Part shown: positions 22,239 through 34,250 of the stretch, piece after piece | Layout of the letters: every line of letters begins with the position of its first letter | Numbering within the stretch: the first letter of the stretch is position 1 | Assembly (NCBI GenBank): GCA_022376925.1 | Contig: JAIOJX010000005.1 | Location: 156,875,501 to 156,939,500, forward strand | Direction: 5' to 3' | Length of the DNA: 64,000 nt | Source of the DNA: Tragulus kanchil | Lineage: Eukaryota > Chordata > Mammalia > Artiodactyla > Tragulidae | The notes under the pieces: generated by a model | Databases searched by the model: none | Seen by the model: only the letters and a program-made list of their open reading frames with translations | Told to the model about the DNA's origin: nothing | Translations under genes and position numbers: made by a program

Positions 22239-23868
22239 TCAAACACCAGTATTCTAGCCCCTCAACCTCATAGGCTGGACTGAAATGTATCGTGCCCAGC
22301 GCCTCCATCTGTCCTCTCTTGTACTTTCTCAGTCCAGGGAAGGTCTCGGTGTTCAGTAGGCCTATTCTGTTATGAGTGTAGTGGAGCTGGGGATAAGACC
22401 TTCCCATTTCTCCCTAGGAAACTGATGGTGAGTTTGGGGAAACCAGAGTTGTCTGTGCTCAGATACAAACTACAGGTGCTCCGTATTCCAAATAACCAAT
22501 AAGAATCTCTAAGTGGTGCTTTGAAAACACTGGCATCAGGCTTCCCTGGTGGCTTGGTAGTAAAGCCAAGCATCCTGCCAAGGCAGACGATGCCGGCTTC
22601 AGTGTAACAAGGGCACAGCTCGGTTTTAAGGATGACAAACTTCCTGCTAATGTCTCTCTGGAAAGCCAACAAGATTAAGCTATGTGGTCACCACCGATCA
22701 GTGAGGCTAAAGTGATAGGGGGTAGAATTGCCAAGGGCCTCAGGCACGGAGAGAAGCCCTGAGTTCAGAATGGTGGGCACAGGCTTCTGAAGAGTGAGGC
22801 GGCCTCTGGGGGCTGGATGCTGATGGGAGCAGCCTCTGCACAGACCTGCTTGGGAAGGGGGTTGGGGAGATGCCAGGAGCCTCAGAAAGGGGGTCATCAT
22901 GTGCCGAGCTCTGGGTGGTGCCAGCAGAGAGTGCTGAGCGGAAAGCGGAGATGGAGCTGAGATCCCAGCAGGAAGGGCTGTGGAGAGACGAGGAGGAGAG
23001 AGCTCCAGCTGAGCCGAGGTGATTGCGGTCAGTAAGTGAGTGAGGAGACCGGAAGTGCCTTGCCGGCGAACACAGGGTGCTTCTAGGGTCTCTCTTGTAT
23101 CCCCTGCCCGTCCACACGGACCCTTTGTGCAAGAAGCGTCCTCTTCTGGGAATGCAGTGGGGGAAACAATGTAGAAGGAGAGAGGCCCGCATCCCCAGGC
23201 ACTGGCTGTGGCAGAGGAGCCCAGAGTGGACTCCGAGGAGGTTACTCAGGCAGGAAGGGTCGTGGCCAACCTCCTATGAGCAGAGTCTGGGCTTCAGGCA
23301 GGTATGTGGAAGGATCTCGATGGGACTAAAGCGTGGCCATCTTTGCTCTCAGAGAGCTCCCCGCTCTCCCTGTGAGGAAGATAGTGTGGTGAGTCGGGGC
23401 CAGAGAAATGGTCTGCCACAGCCCTGGGTCCACAGGGTATTTATCGCACCCTTGCGTCCGCGCCTGCCGTGGGCACCGACAGTGTTACACAAAATCAACA
23501 CCAAGATGGATGGCGGTACCAAGCACCCGTCGGCCTGTGATCACTCCAGCTGATGACACGCTTGAACCATTAGCTAGGAAATGGTCTGATGAGAAAGCCG
23601 GAGCCTTTGCCTCTGAGCTGCTGACCGTCGTGGTCATTGAGCCTGCTGACATCGTCCATCTTCAGGAGAACTGACACGCTGACTTCTAAAATGGGTGGGG
23701 CTGGGCAATCTGGCTTCAGGGAGACGGTGTAGCCCAAGGAGGCCCAACATGGATGTTGGGGAAGCAGATCCTGAGTCAGATAGCTGAGGCCACCTTCCGG
23801 GATGCCCCCATGGCTCTGATGTCTCATCTGCCACAGGAGAGCCCCATAAATCACAGCCTCCTCGCCAC
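22239..23868. other. KIF6 intron, mostly unassigned; SINE scrap at 22545-22606
   Basis: A degraded tRNA-Glu SINE head (ggcttccctggtggcttgg) lies at 22545-22606. The rest is unique sequence with no support for a gene. Confidence 0.5.
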
Positions 23869-24319
23869 AGCACATGGGCCTCGCTCTACAGAAACCCACC
23901 AGGCCCTCCCTTCTGGCTGTGCCTGGCTGGAAATGTCAACACCGCCTTCTTTGAGACTCCTGGCACCCAGCTAAGGAGACAAGCAGGCTGGCTGTGACTG
24001 TTCTGGGGGGCTGACCTTGGAGGTCAGGCTCCCATCAGTAATGTGGATAAGACAGCTTTTCACACGCAGTGGGCGAGCGGCAAATGCCAAGTGGGATCAG
24101 GGTGCAGGTGGTGGGTTCAGTTAGGAAAGGGCAGCCCACACAGGCCAGCACTCAGTGGGGAAGACTGAGGCTTTCCCTCAGCCCCCTAGCCCCACATCAA
24201 GAAGGGCAATCACAGGAAAGAGCATCACCTGTGAATATCAAGGACAAGTCACTCCTGGCTTCAGGGATCTGCCCCCATGGCTGCCTTTATTATGTGAGTC
24301 ACTTGCAGAGGAAGAAGCA

Positions 24320-24450
24320 CCAGATTTAAAGTCAGGTGTTACAGGGTCCTGACTCCGGCTATTTTTACTGGCAGTGTGATCCCGAGGAAGGTCCCTTCAC
24401 CTGTCAGAACTCAGTTTCCCCATGGCTGATGGGAATGCTATGGAAGAGCC
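24320..24450 (+). mobile_element. MIR SINE
   Basis: agtcaggtgttacagggtcc, ggcagtgtgatcccgagg and cctgtcagaactcagtttcc match MIR order. The second copy is 25477-25606. Confidence 0.65.
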
Positions 24451-24710
24451 ATAGAGCAACCACGTGGTGAATATCAGGATTCAGGTTTCATCCTCCACTT
24501 GCAAGGGCCAAGAGCAGGTGACTCCAGCCTCACAGAGGCTGTGACTTCTTACTGCGAAATCCCTGTGCCCCTTTGCCCCACAGTGGCTTCCAAAGATCTA
24601 GAAGATGGCTGAGGGGCAAAGGGGCGGTGCTGGCCCCCATAGAGCTTCTTCATCCTCAGTGTCTCCTGCATGAAGTACTTGCATTGAAACTGAGTATAGA
24701 GCCTTGAGTG

Positions 24711-24890
24711 GTTTTTGTTTTTTCTGATGTGAATAATTTTTAAAGTCTTTATGAATTTTTACAGTATTGTTTCTGTTTTATGTTGTGGGACTCTTATTGG
24801 CCACAAAGGCACATGGGATCTTAGCTCCCTGACTAGGAATCAAACCCACACACCCTGCATGGGAAGGCGAGATCATAACCATCCCTTGAG
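24711..24890 (-). mobile_element. CHR-type SINE, antisense, diverged
   Basis: tattggccacaaaggcacat, gggatcttagctccctgac and taggaatcaaacccacacac match the reversed CHR head. Copies are at 25867-26046 and, partial, 27059-27126. Confidence 0.65.
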
Positions 24891-25978
24891 TGGTTTCGTA
24901 ACAAGGCTGAGCATCGGACAGGGGAATCTGCTGTCAAATCCTAACTCAGTGTGTCTAGGGTAGGGACCATCTCTTTCACTTTTACAAGCTCCTTTGACTT
25001 TTCTCAAGTCCACCCTCAGTAGAGAGCACATGGGCCTCGCTCTACAGAAACCCACCAGGCCCTCCCTTCTGGCTGTGCCTGGCTGGAAATGTCAACACCG
25101 CCTTCTTTGAGACTCCTGGCACCCAGCTAAGGAGACAAGCAGGCTGGCTGTGACTGTTCTGGGGGGCTGACCTTGGAGGTCAGGCTCCCATCAGTAATGT
25201 GGATAAGACAGCTTTTCACACGCAGTGGGCGAGCGGCAAATGCCAAGTGGGATCAGGGTGCAGGTGGTGGGTTCAGTTAGGAAAGGGCAGCCCACACAGG
25301 CCAGCACTCAGTGGGGAAGACTGAGGCTTTCCCTCAGCCCCCTAGCCCCACATCAAGAAGGGCAATCACAGGAAAGAGCATCACCTGTGAATATCAAGGA
25401 CAAGTCACTCCTGGCTTCAGGGATCTGCCCCCATGGCTGCCTTTATTATGTGAGTCACTTGCAGAGGAAGAAGCACCAGATTTAAAGTCAGGTGTTACAG
25501 GGTCCTGACTCCGGCTATTTTTACTGGCAGTGTGATCCCGAGGAAGGTCCCTTCACCTGTCAGAACTCAGTTTCCCCATGGCTGATGGGAATGCTATGGA
25601 AGAGCCATAGAGCAACCACGTGGTGAATATCAGGATTCAGGTTTCATCCTCCACTTGCAAGGGCCAAGAGCAGGTGACTCCAGCCTCACAGAGGCTGTGA
25701 CTTCTTACTGCGAAATCCCTGTGCCCCTTTGCCCCACAGTGGCTTCCAAAGATCTAGAAGATGGCTGAGGGGCAAAGGGGCGGTGCTGGCCCCCATAGAG
25801 CTTCTTCATCCTCAGTGTCTCCTGCATGAAGTACTTGCATTGAAACTGAGTATAGAGCCTTGTGTGGGTTTTGTTTTTGCTGATGTGAATAATTTTTAAA
25901 GTCTTTATGAATTTTTACAGTATTGTTTCTGTTTTATGTTGTGGGACTCTTATTGGCCACAAAGGCACATGGGATCTT

Positions 25979-27329
25979 AGCTCCCTGACTAGGAATCAAA
26001 CCCACACACCCTGCATGGGAAGGCGAGATCATAACCATCCCTTGAGTGGTTTCGTAACAAGGCTGAGCATCGGACAGGGGAATCTGCTGTCAAATCCTAA
26101 CTCAGTGTGTCTAGGGTAGGGACCATCTCTTTCACTTTTACAAGCTCCTTTGACTTTTCTCAAGTCCACCCTCAGTAGAGAGCCAGTGAATGAAAGAAAT
26201 GAGATCCACACATTCAGACGGAGTGTGTCTGTGTGTCTGTGTCTGTGTGTCTGTGTCTGTGTGTGTGTGTGTGTGTGTGTGTCATACCAGGTACAAGGGA
26301 ACCCATGGGAGTCTGGCCTTCCCCACCAACACCCTTCTTGTCCTTATTCGGCTGGTGTCCGAACACCAGACCCCTCAGAGGTGGGGTCGGCCTGGGGCCA
26401 TGCAGGCCCTGCTTGAAGTTCCAGTTTACTCTCTGATGGCTCCAGGCTTCCTCTGTGTATGACATTCAGACCCATAGCTGCTGGAATGAAGCCCTTCCTT
26501 TCACTTCTGTGTTGTTGCGGGGCCAGCTGCCCACAGTGTGACTCACGGGCCCCTCAGGGCTGTGACCTTCTGTGCTCCTGTCCCCACCAAGGATCCATGC
26601 TTGAAAGGAGGGCTCCCCGGGCCTCCTGGAAGGTGACTGGAGGCTCTGTCGCTGGCCATAGGCCAGTCGGCACAGAGACCTGGGAAGGCCAACTGCCCTC
26701 TCCTGGCGCCCTCTTCCAGTGTTCCTGCTCAGCCACTCGGTCTGGTTCCCCTTCAGTTCCTAGCCCCTTTCTCTTGAGAGAGGGCTCATCAGCCGAGCCT
26801 CAGGAAGCAGCAGACGCAGCCAGGGACCGTCTCCTGGTGGGGTCACAATGCCTTTCACTCGGCAAACATCACTTTGGCGAGAGGCCCCTTTGGTTGTCAC
26901 GGCAACGTGGACAGCTTATGCCTTGGGGGTACGCCGTGCCCTTGTTCGGCTGCCCACGTTCCCTCGGCCCAGCATTCTTTCCCAGATCCTTTCACCGCCC
27001 TGGCGCCACTGCACATTGACCATTCTGCTCACAGCAGCTTTGTCGTAGCCAGCAGACCAGCTCCTGACTAGGAATCAAACCCACACACCCTGCATGGGAA
27101 GGCGAGATCATAACCATCCCTTGAGTGGTTTCGTAACAAGGCTGAGCATCGGACAGGGGAATCTGCTGTCAAATCCTAACTCAGTGTGTCTAGGGTAGGG
27201 ACCATCTCTTTCACTTTTACAAGCTCCTTTGACTTTTCTCAAGTCCACCCTCAGTAGAGAGCCAGTGAATGAAAGAAATGAGATCCACACATTCAGACGG
27301 AGTGTGTCTGTGTGTCTGTGTCTGTGTGT

Positions 27330-27368
<39 letters not shown>

Positions 27369-28150
27369 ATACCAGGTACAAGGGAACCCACGGGAGTCTG
27401 GCCTTCCCCACCAACACCCTTCTTGTCCTTATTCGGCTGGTGTCCGAACACCAGACCCCTCAGAGGTGGGGTCGGCCTGGGGCCATGCAGGCCCTGCTTG
27501 AAGTTCCAGTTTACTCTCTGATGGCTCCAGGCTTCCTCTGTGTATGACATTCAGACCCATAGCTGCTGGAATGAAGCCCTTCCTTTCACTTCTGTGTTGT
27601 TGCGGGGCCAGCTGCCCACAGTGTGACTCACGGGCCCCTCAGGGCTGTGACCTTCTGTGCTCCTGTCCCCACCAAGGATCCATGCTTGAAAGGAGGGCTC
27701 CCCGGGCCTCCTGGAAGGTGACTGGAGGCTCTGTCGCTGGCCATAGGCCAGTCGGCACAGAGACCTGGGAAGGCCAACTGCCCTCTCCTGGCGCCCTCTT
27801 CCAGTGTTCCTGCTCAGCCACTCGGTCTGGTTCCCCTTCAGTTCCTAGCCCCTTTCTCTTGAGAGAGGGCTCATCAGCCGAGCCTCAGGAAGCAGCAGAC
27901 GCAGCCAGGGACCGTCTCCTGGTGGGGTCACAATGCCTTTCACTCGGCAAACATCACTTTGGCGAGAGGCCCCTTTGGTTGTCACGGCAACGTGGACAGC
28001 TTATGCCTTGGGGGTACGCCGTGCCCTCGTTCGGCTGCCCACGTTCCCTCGGCCCAGCATTCTTTCCCAGATCCTTTCACCGCCCTGGCGCCACTGCACA
28101 TTGACCATTCTGCTCACAGCAGCTTTGTCGTAGCCAGCAGACCAGCTCCT
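25979..28150 (+). repeat. Tandem duplication D8 (~1.08 kb unit)
   Basis: 25979-27058 recurs at 27059-28150, starting agctccctgactagg and ending gccagcagaccagctcc. It overlaps D7 copy 2, making 24826-25024, 25979-26183 and 27059-27262 a triplicate. The TG tract differs by 6 nt between copies, and at least two single bases differ. Confidence 0.93.
26223..26282 (+). repeat. (TG)n microsatellite
   Basis: Interrupted TG/TCTG array. The second copy at 27301-27367 is 6 nt longer with a different interruption pattern. Confidence 0.9.
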
Positions 28151-29090
28151 TGGCTCGGCCGTCAAAGGGATCGATCACGCCTCCCCTCTCATCAGCACCC
28201 TCCAGCCTCTCAGCTCTCACAAAGCTGACATCCTCGCCAGGCCCCCGAGGTCCCGCCCGACCTGGCCGCAGTCTCCTCGTGGGCCCAGCCTTCACCCAGG
28301 AGCAGGGTCTTCACTGCGTCTCTCGGGCTTCTCGGCTGAGGGTCAAGAAGTGTTAAAAGGAGGAAAAAGAGTCACAGTTTTTTTTCTTTTTTTAAGCAGA
28401 TTCGAAGATACATGTGCCCATTGCTGAAACTATTAGGAAAGGAAACATTCTAGTCTGAATTCTGCCATTATCAGCTTAATACTTCCTTTGCTTTATCAGG
28501 TCTGACCTTTCACAGAGAGGACAGGGGCCGGTGAACACGGGCAGCACTGGGGGCAACCCGGGCATGGCTCTAAACACAGAGCAGAGGGGCCGGTCCCTGC
28601 CCCCGAGGACTTCCAGTGCCTGGGCCTGGGGGACGCGGGCGACTGAGAACAGGCAGGCGGGCTCATTAGGGCCACCAAGATGCACTGCCTCGGGGGAACA
28701 CCCCATCTTCGGCTGGGCAGTCTGTGGTGTCTATGGAGTGAGACACTTGGCAGGTGACACCTGACCCAAGGGACAGAGAGTAACAGGTAAAGAACAGAAT
28801 CCTGATCCACTTAGCATATCTATCAATAAGTTAGGTAACAACGTGAAAGGCAGCCAAAAGGGAAAGAATAGAGGCACGCCAGAATGAGGACCCCTCCGCA
28901 GGCTAAACCCCCAATAAATGGGAAATGTTGCACTGGGGATCCGAAGGACAGTCACACTGAACCAAGATGTGCTTTGACAACCACTCATAAAAATAGGAAC
29001 ATGTGTCAGTGGACCACAAGATTAACAGAGGACAATGGCACACTGACACGGCCATAACTATGACCATGCTGCTGGAAGACAAAAGCTGTG
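28151..29090. other. KIF6 intron, unassigned unique sequence
   Basis: A T-run with an A-rich neighbourhood sits near 28378-28396. I recognise no gene or repeat family elsewhere in the stretch. Confidence 0.4.
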
Positions 29091-29094
29091 TTAG

Positions 29095-29335
29095 GGAAGC
29101 TGCCTGGCATAAACATTTAGCTCTTGAGAACCAGAGAAATCGGGTTCAAATCCCAGCCCTACCACTCATTAGCTGTGTGACTCTGGGTTATTCACTGACC
29201 TCTCTGAGCCCCGGAATCTAACTGAAACGAGATGGTAGCGCCTCTCCTGCGGGGCTATTTTGAGAACTAGCGATAAGGTGAGTAGAGCATCTAACCCCAG
29301 TGTCCAGTAGGACTTGGCAGAATCTGGACTAGAGA
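29095..29335 (+). mobile_element. MIR SINE
   Basis: gggttcaaatcccagcccta, ccactcattagctgtgtgac and the following ctctgagccccgg are near-consensus MIR core. Confidence 0.85.
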
Positions 29336-29339
29336 AGGT

Positions 29340-29840
29340 GCTCGATAATGGTCACTGGCAGTAAATCATCTCCTATAGAGATATAGGACATAGGTTTTTC
29401 AGAGCTAGGAGAATTCTTCTCTACCCTGCCCTTCCTGGGCCTGCCTGGATATACGAGGTCCAGCTGCAGGTTCTGTACTTAAGATCAGTTAGAAGGTCAC
29501 CATGTTCTGCAGCCCTTTGATGAGGGAACTGGGCGGAGTCCGCCTGAGAATAAGGCTCCAGGCACAGGTGGTTGTGTGTTGTTTTTGTTAAAGTGTTTGA
29601 AGAACCACCGTCAGATTAAGAAAGAGGACATACTGTGAAGCTCCAAAGACCCAAAGGAGAAGTGAAAAGGAGCTAGTGGGGCAGGTCTCGGCTCCAGGGA
29701 AGAGGAAGCAGAGCTGCCCTCCATGAAGTGGGCTCTCGTGCAAAGCCCCGGGCCCCACACCCGGCCGTGTCAAGGCAGAAAGCAGATGGCCATCCTCAGA
29801 AACATCCTCAAAAAAATGTCTGAGTCCAGAGTCCTTGCAA
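29340..29840. other. KIF6 intron, unassigned unique sequence
   Basis: I recognise nothing in this stretch. Confidence 0.4.
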
Positions 29841-29844
29841 CTAA

Positions 29845-30010
29845 ACCAACCTGGATTTGGATCCAGGTTCCTGCAGTGAGCCGTGCGGCCTTGGGCAGGT
29901 TAGCCTCTCTGAGCCTCCAGGCCCTTATCTGTAAAATGAGAGCAGTGACGCCTCCAGGGGTTCCAGAAGGATTGCCTGGTCATGTCCAGAAGGCATCTGG
30001 CCCATGGTAG
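29845..30010 (+). mobile_element. MIR SINE
   Basis: ctggatttggatccaggttc, tgcggccttgggcaggttag, ctctgagcctccaggccc and ttatctgtaaaatgagagc match MIR order. Confidence 0.8.
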
Positions 30011-30806
30011 AGTCTCCCCTCCAGGGAGTAAAACATGGGGCTGCCTGATTTCTAAGATGCCTTCTGAGGGTAAGACCTGCAGTGCAACCACGGAGAGCCT
30101 CCTGGGCGGATAGACCCCACCTGCCAGGTCAGGGAAGACAGACGGGCTCCAGACGAGTACAGTAGCCACCAGAGCGGGCAGCCTGGCCACCAGCAGTGCT
30201 GGTTGGTGAGTCTAAGGGCACGGCCCTCACCTAGGACTCTCCTGGGTCCTGTCGGGCTGCCCACGGGACAGGGCATCTGACCGCGGTTCTCAGCCCCGGC
30301 GGCACATTGGGCTCATCAAGCTTAGAACCAGCGCTTCCGGGGGATGTTAAAAATGGGGCATGTGGTTGGTGCCTAGAGAATTCGGCACGTTTGCTGGTGC
30401 AAGGTCAGATGTGAGCCATGATCGTGGTGCCTTCTATGCGCTCTGTATTAAAGGAGGGGGATATGCTACTTTGCACCTTCCTGGGTGACTCAAGAAGAAA
30501 TGAGGGAACCCCGTGGTGAAAGGGCTGGTAGTGAGACAAGGCAGAACTACCTTCCAGTGACAGACTGTGGGCAGTGGGAGGGACAGTGGACAGAGCATGA
30601 GCACAGAAGCCTCCTCGAGCGCTTTCAGCCAAGCAGAGGCCAGCACGCAGAGAAGGTGGGTCACGCCAGCTCCCATCCAGACCCCACAAGGACTCGCAGG
30701 GTCTCCTCTCACCTTGGGACGCACGATGACTTTGTTCTCTGCTCTGAACACCCCACTTCCCCTTTCTTCCTGGCCGGAGTGAGCCAGCAACTTCTCCCTT
30801 CTCCAG

Positions 30807-30891
30807 GTATCTCAGAAAACATCTCTGTGCCCCCGACGCCTGACCACCTGGAAGAGAAGCTGCGGTCCCAGGTGGAGGAAGAAAAGAGGAG
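30807..30891 (+). CDS. KIF6: KIF6 exon B
   Basis: This 85-nt exon has acceptor ...cttctccag and donor gtgccc. It starts with the two bases completing the split Gly, then encodes ISENISVPPTPDHLEEKL and a highly charged stretch ending EEEKRR. The last Arg is split (AG|A) with exon C. I recall human ISENMAVPLMPDQQEEKL. The Pro-rich start breaks the coiled coil, and the Glu/Lys/Arg-rich end resumes it. A second copy lies at 31896-31980. Its length is not a multiple of three, so using both copies would shift the frame. Confidence 0.9.
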
Positions 30892-31895
30892 GTGCCCTTT
30901 CTTTTCACCCCCCACACCCTGATGTTCCCTGGGACCCTGGAAACAACCTGGAGCTTCAGGGCAGGGCAGAGTGGCCACAGCCGACCCAGGCCTGGCCTGC
31001 AGCTACTCTGCAACTGCTTTTAGAAGTGGGTTCTAAAATACCCAAGCAGGGACCATCTTTAAGCAGACAGATGTGAGATGCAGGAAGGCAGCTGAAGCAG
31101 GGTCAGGCTGGACTGGGGAGCTCAGGGCCCAGCCAGGCTCCAGAGCCGGAATCCCAGAATGGGGCAGGGAGAGCTGGTTGCCTTCGGCTGCAGCCCAGGA
31201 AGTCTTGTCTGCTGCTGCCCTAGGGGAGCCCAGGCATATGACCACAGAGGGCCTCCTTGTCTGCCCCGCCTTGCCTCTGACGGGCTCCGGGGACCAGCAT
31301 GAGTGTTAAAGGGCACGGCCCTCACCTAGGACTCTCCTGGGTCCTGTCGGGCTGCCCACGGACAGGGCATCTGACCGCGGTTCTCAGCCCCGCGGCACAT
31401 TGGGCTCATCAAGCTTAGAACCAGCGCCGGGGATGTTAAAAATGGGGCATGTGGTTGGTGCCTAGAGAATTCGGCACGTTTGCTGGTGCAAGGTCAGATG
31501 TGAGCCATGATCGTGGTGCCTTCTATGCGCTCTGTATTAAAGGAGGGGGATATGCTACTTTGCACCTTCCTGGGTGACTCAAGAAGAAATGAGGGAACCC
31601 CGTGGTGAAAGGGCTGGTAGTGAGACAAGGCAGAACTACCTTCCAGTGACAGACTGTGGGCAGTGGGAGGGACAGTGGACAGAGCATGAGCACAGAAGCC
31701 TCCTCGAGCGCTTTCAGCCAAGCAGAGGCCAGCACGCAGAGAAGGTGGGTCACGCCAGCTCCCATCCAGACCCCACAAGGACTCGCAGGGTCTCCTCTCA
31801 CCTTGGGACGCACGATGACTTTGTTCTCTGCTCTGAACACCCCACTTCCCCTTTCTTCCTGGCCGGAGTGAGCCAGCAACTTCTCCCTTCTCCAG

Positions 31896-31980
31896 GTATC
31901 TCAGAAAACATCTCTGTGCCCCCGACGCCTGACCACCTGGAAGAGAAGCTGCGGTCCCAGGTGGAGGAAGAAAAGAGGAG
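31896..31980 (+). CDS. KIF6: KIF6 exon B, second copy (probably artefactual)
   Basis: This repeats the 85-nt exon at 30807-30891 with the same splice sites, 1089 nt downstream in the second unit of a tandem duplication. Both copies together (170 nt) would break the reading frame into exon C, while either one alone joins cleanly. That supports a single real exon. Confidence 0.6.
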
Positions 31981-32644
31981 GTGCCCTTTCTTTTCACCCC
32001 CCACACCCTGATGTTCCCTGGGACCCTGGAAACAACCTGGAGCTTCAGGGCAGGGCAGAGTGGCCACAGCCGACCCAGGCCTGGCCTGCAGCTACTCTGC
32101 AACTGCTTTTAGAAGTGGGTTCTAAAATACCCAAGCAGGGACCATCTTTAAGCAGACAGATGTGAGATGCAGGAAGGCAGCTGAAGCAGGGTCAGGCTGG
32201 ACTGGGGAGCTCAGGGCCCAGCCAGGCTCCAGAGCCGGAATCCCAGAATGGGGCAGGGAGAGCTGGTTGCCTTCGGCTGCAGCCCAGGAAGTCTTGTCTG
32301 CTGCTGCCCTCTAGGGGAGCCCAGGCATATGACCACAGAGGGCCTCCTTTGCCCTGCTTCTGACCAGACTCTCCTACAGCCATTTAGGACCCCAGAATAA
32401 TTTCACCTGCAGAGCGAGGAGCCTCAAGCATAAACAGACAATGTGGCTGTTACCAATACAAGCTCCTCAGTTCATTCCTTCATTTAGGAGTTCAACAGAG
32501 GTTGGCGCTCTCCTCTGCCATGGAGAGGTTGGGGGGAAACCAAGCAAGAAACCTTCCTTATTCCCAAGGTGGTGATGGCATCATTGCCACCCACCCCTGA
32601 CCTGGCTAGGCATGTGCCCCAAGCGAACTCTGTCACCCTGCCCC

Positions 32645-32855
32645 CGCCCCCAGATGGCCTGGGTTCAAACCCTGGCTCTTGTGTTTACTAGCTCTGGGCT
32701 ATGGAGCAAGCTCCTTGACCTCTCTGGGCCTCAGATTCCAGACCTGTGAAGGGCAGGTAGTTCCAATAGCACCTTTCTCCTAGGAGGTGAAGAGGATTGA
32801 ATGAGTTTGTAGACAGCAAAGGGCTAGAGCAATGCCTGCCCCTCAGTGCCCAGTC
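32645..32855 (+). mobile_element. MIR SINE
   Basis: cctgggttcaaaccctggct, ctccttgacctctctgggcc and aggattgaatgagtttgtag follow MIR consensus. It ends about 180 nt before exon C. Confidence 0.8.
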
Positions 32856-33037
32856 GTGAGAGCTAACCTTCCTGGGGAGCCCTTGGCCCGTTGGACAGGA
32901 ACACCTGATTCTGGGCTCACGCATCAGTGCTGTGCTTGGCCTTGGGCACCATGGCTGTTCTGCCGGGCTTCTGAGGCTCTGGCCCCGCTGCTGGTCTCTC
33001 TAGAACCCTCCCTCCCTCCTCTCTGATTGCACTGCAG

Positions 33038-33173
33038 ATACAAAGCAATGTTCGCGCGCCTGAAGGCCCTCAAAGTGGAGATCGAGCACTTGCAGCTGCT
33101 CATGGAGAAAGCCAAGGTGAAGCTGCAGAGAGAGTTTGAAGCCTGGTGGGCAGAGGAGGCCACCAGCCTACAG
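33038..33173 (+). CDS. KIF6: KIF6 exon C (coiled coil)
   Basis: This 136-nt exon follows a pyrimidine-rich tract and acceptor ...cactgcag; its donor is gtactg. One base completes Arg, then 45 codons begin YKAMFARLKALKVEIEHL and continue through a Leu/Lys/Glu heptad pattern to a Trp-Trp motif (FEAWWAEEATSLQ). This is one of the best conserved parts of the KIF6 tail in my recollection of the human protein. The end is in phase 0, matching exon D. A tandem-duplication breakpoint falls inside the exon near 33123, so only its last third recurs downstream. Confidence 0.93.
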
Positions 33174-33479
33174 GTACTGCCAGCTGTGCCCCTCACTGCC
33201 CAGAGCCCACCCTCCTGCTAAAGCCTGGGGAAAACGGGCAGGCCGCGGAGCAGGGACCAGAGAAGCCCCGCCGGGGGGAGGAGAGCAGAGGAAGAGGAGT
33301 CGGGGCCTTGAGCCACACTGAACGCGCTCTCAGCCCCTGCCTCGACTTAGTAACAAGGAGCTCAGTGGTCAAGGGGTTCACGGCTTCCTTGCAAGTGCCT
33401 GAAGCCTGGAAAGATGGGAGTGGGGGCTGCAGCTCCGCAAGCCGAGGGGTTTGCCACCGTTGCTTCCTGTGATGGAGTG

Positions 33480-33700
33480 ACGACACTGATTGTTCTTTAT
33501 TATAGTTATATATATATATGTTTCATATATGTTATGAACATATATACCGTATACACGAGGCAAAGTGACCATAGTCCCACCAGTTAAGGATAGCCAATAT
33601 TAACATGTTGGATTGTATTATTTTATATTTTTATGCATACTCATCCATGTGCTTTTATAAAGACAGAATCGTATTCATCTTCTTTTAAGAAAGAACTCTT
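33480..33700 (+). repeat. AT-rich tract and old dispersed-repeat-like sequence
   Basis: The TA-rich gttatatatatatatg region is followed by tagtcccaccagttaagg and catgttggattgtatt. That wording resembles an old mammalian dispersed repeat, but I cannot assign the family. Similar wording recurs at 36660-36905. The second copy is 34607-34828. Confidence 0.35.
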
Positions 33701-33705
33701 CCTTC

Positions 33706-33935
33706 TTTTTAATTTAATTCATTTGCTTGGCTGTGCCGGGTCTCCGTTGCCACACGAGAGACCTTGGTTGCACGTGTGGGCTCTAGTTGTGGCACACAGA
33801 CAGACTCAGTAGTTGCAGCACGTGGGCTTCATTTCTCCACTGCAGGTGGGATCTTCGTTCCGCAACCAGGAATCCAACCTACATCCCCGGCATGGCAAGG
33901 CAGATTCTTAACCACTGGACCACCAGGAAGTCCCC
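33706..33935 (-). mobile_element. CHR-2-type SINE, antisense
   Basis: ctctagttgtggcacacag, gcaaccaggaatccaacc and ccactggaccaccaggaagt show the reversed element to its head. The second copy is 34832-35061. Confidence 0.85.
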
Positions 33936-34250
33936 ATATTAGTCTTTGAAGATTACAAGTGCTTTGTATTTACCTCATTGTCCAGCATGCCACCTCTTCC
34001 TTGTTATTGTTCTGTGACCTCATTCCAAGGCCGTCACTGTTCAAGTCTATGGATTTATTTTAATAGACTGAATCTCCTGCCGTTTCATGTTTAGGTTGTT
34101 TGGGAGTTGTTTTGCCTGGAAAACATATTTGAAGATGCCTTTTTGTATATTTCCTCGAGAGATTCCTAGAAGTTCTCTGTAACATTAGGAAGCCTGAACG
34201 AACCTGTTAAGAAAGGCAGTACAAGCCAAGTGGCCTTGCCTCAAAAAGGG

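Larger units (their letters stand above)
23869..26183 (+). repeat. Tandem duplication D7 (~1.16 kb unit)
   Basis: 23869-25024 recurs at 25025-26183, starting agcacatgggcctcgctc. The two copies differ by a few internal substitutions (gagtggtttttgttttttctg against gtgtgggttttgtttttgctg). The last ~200 nt are copied a third time by D8. Confidence 0.93.
30214..32349 (+). repeat. Tandem duplication D9 (~1.09 kb unit), contains KIF6 exon B
   Basis: 30214-31258 recurs at 31309-32349. Just after the junction copy 2 lacks bases (cccacggacag for cccacgggacag; agcgccgggg for agcgcttccggggg). Just before it, 31259-31308 is a corrupted counterpart of 32350-32400. Confidence 0.93.

Noticed and set aside
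26459..27019. A 186-codon open frame, repeated at 27544-28104
   Set aside because: Its apparent conservation is only the D8 duplication. The peptide is Cys/Pro/Ser-rich without homology, and there is no start context or partner exon.
30405..31013. A 202-codon minus-strand open frame, repeated at 31494-32102
   Set aside because: It runs antisense across KIF6 exon B and is duplicated only by D9. It is a shadow frame.
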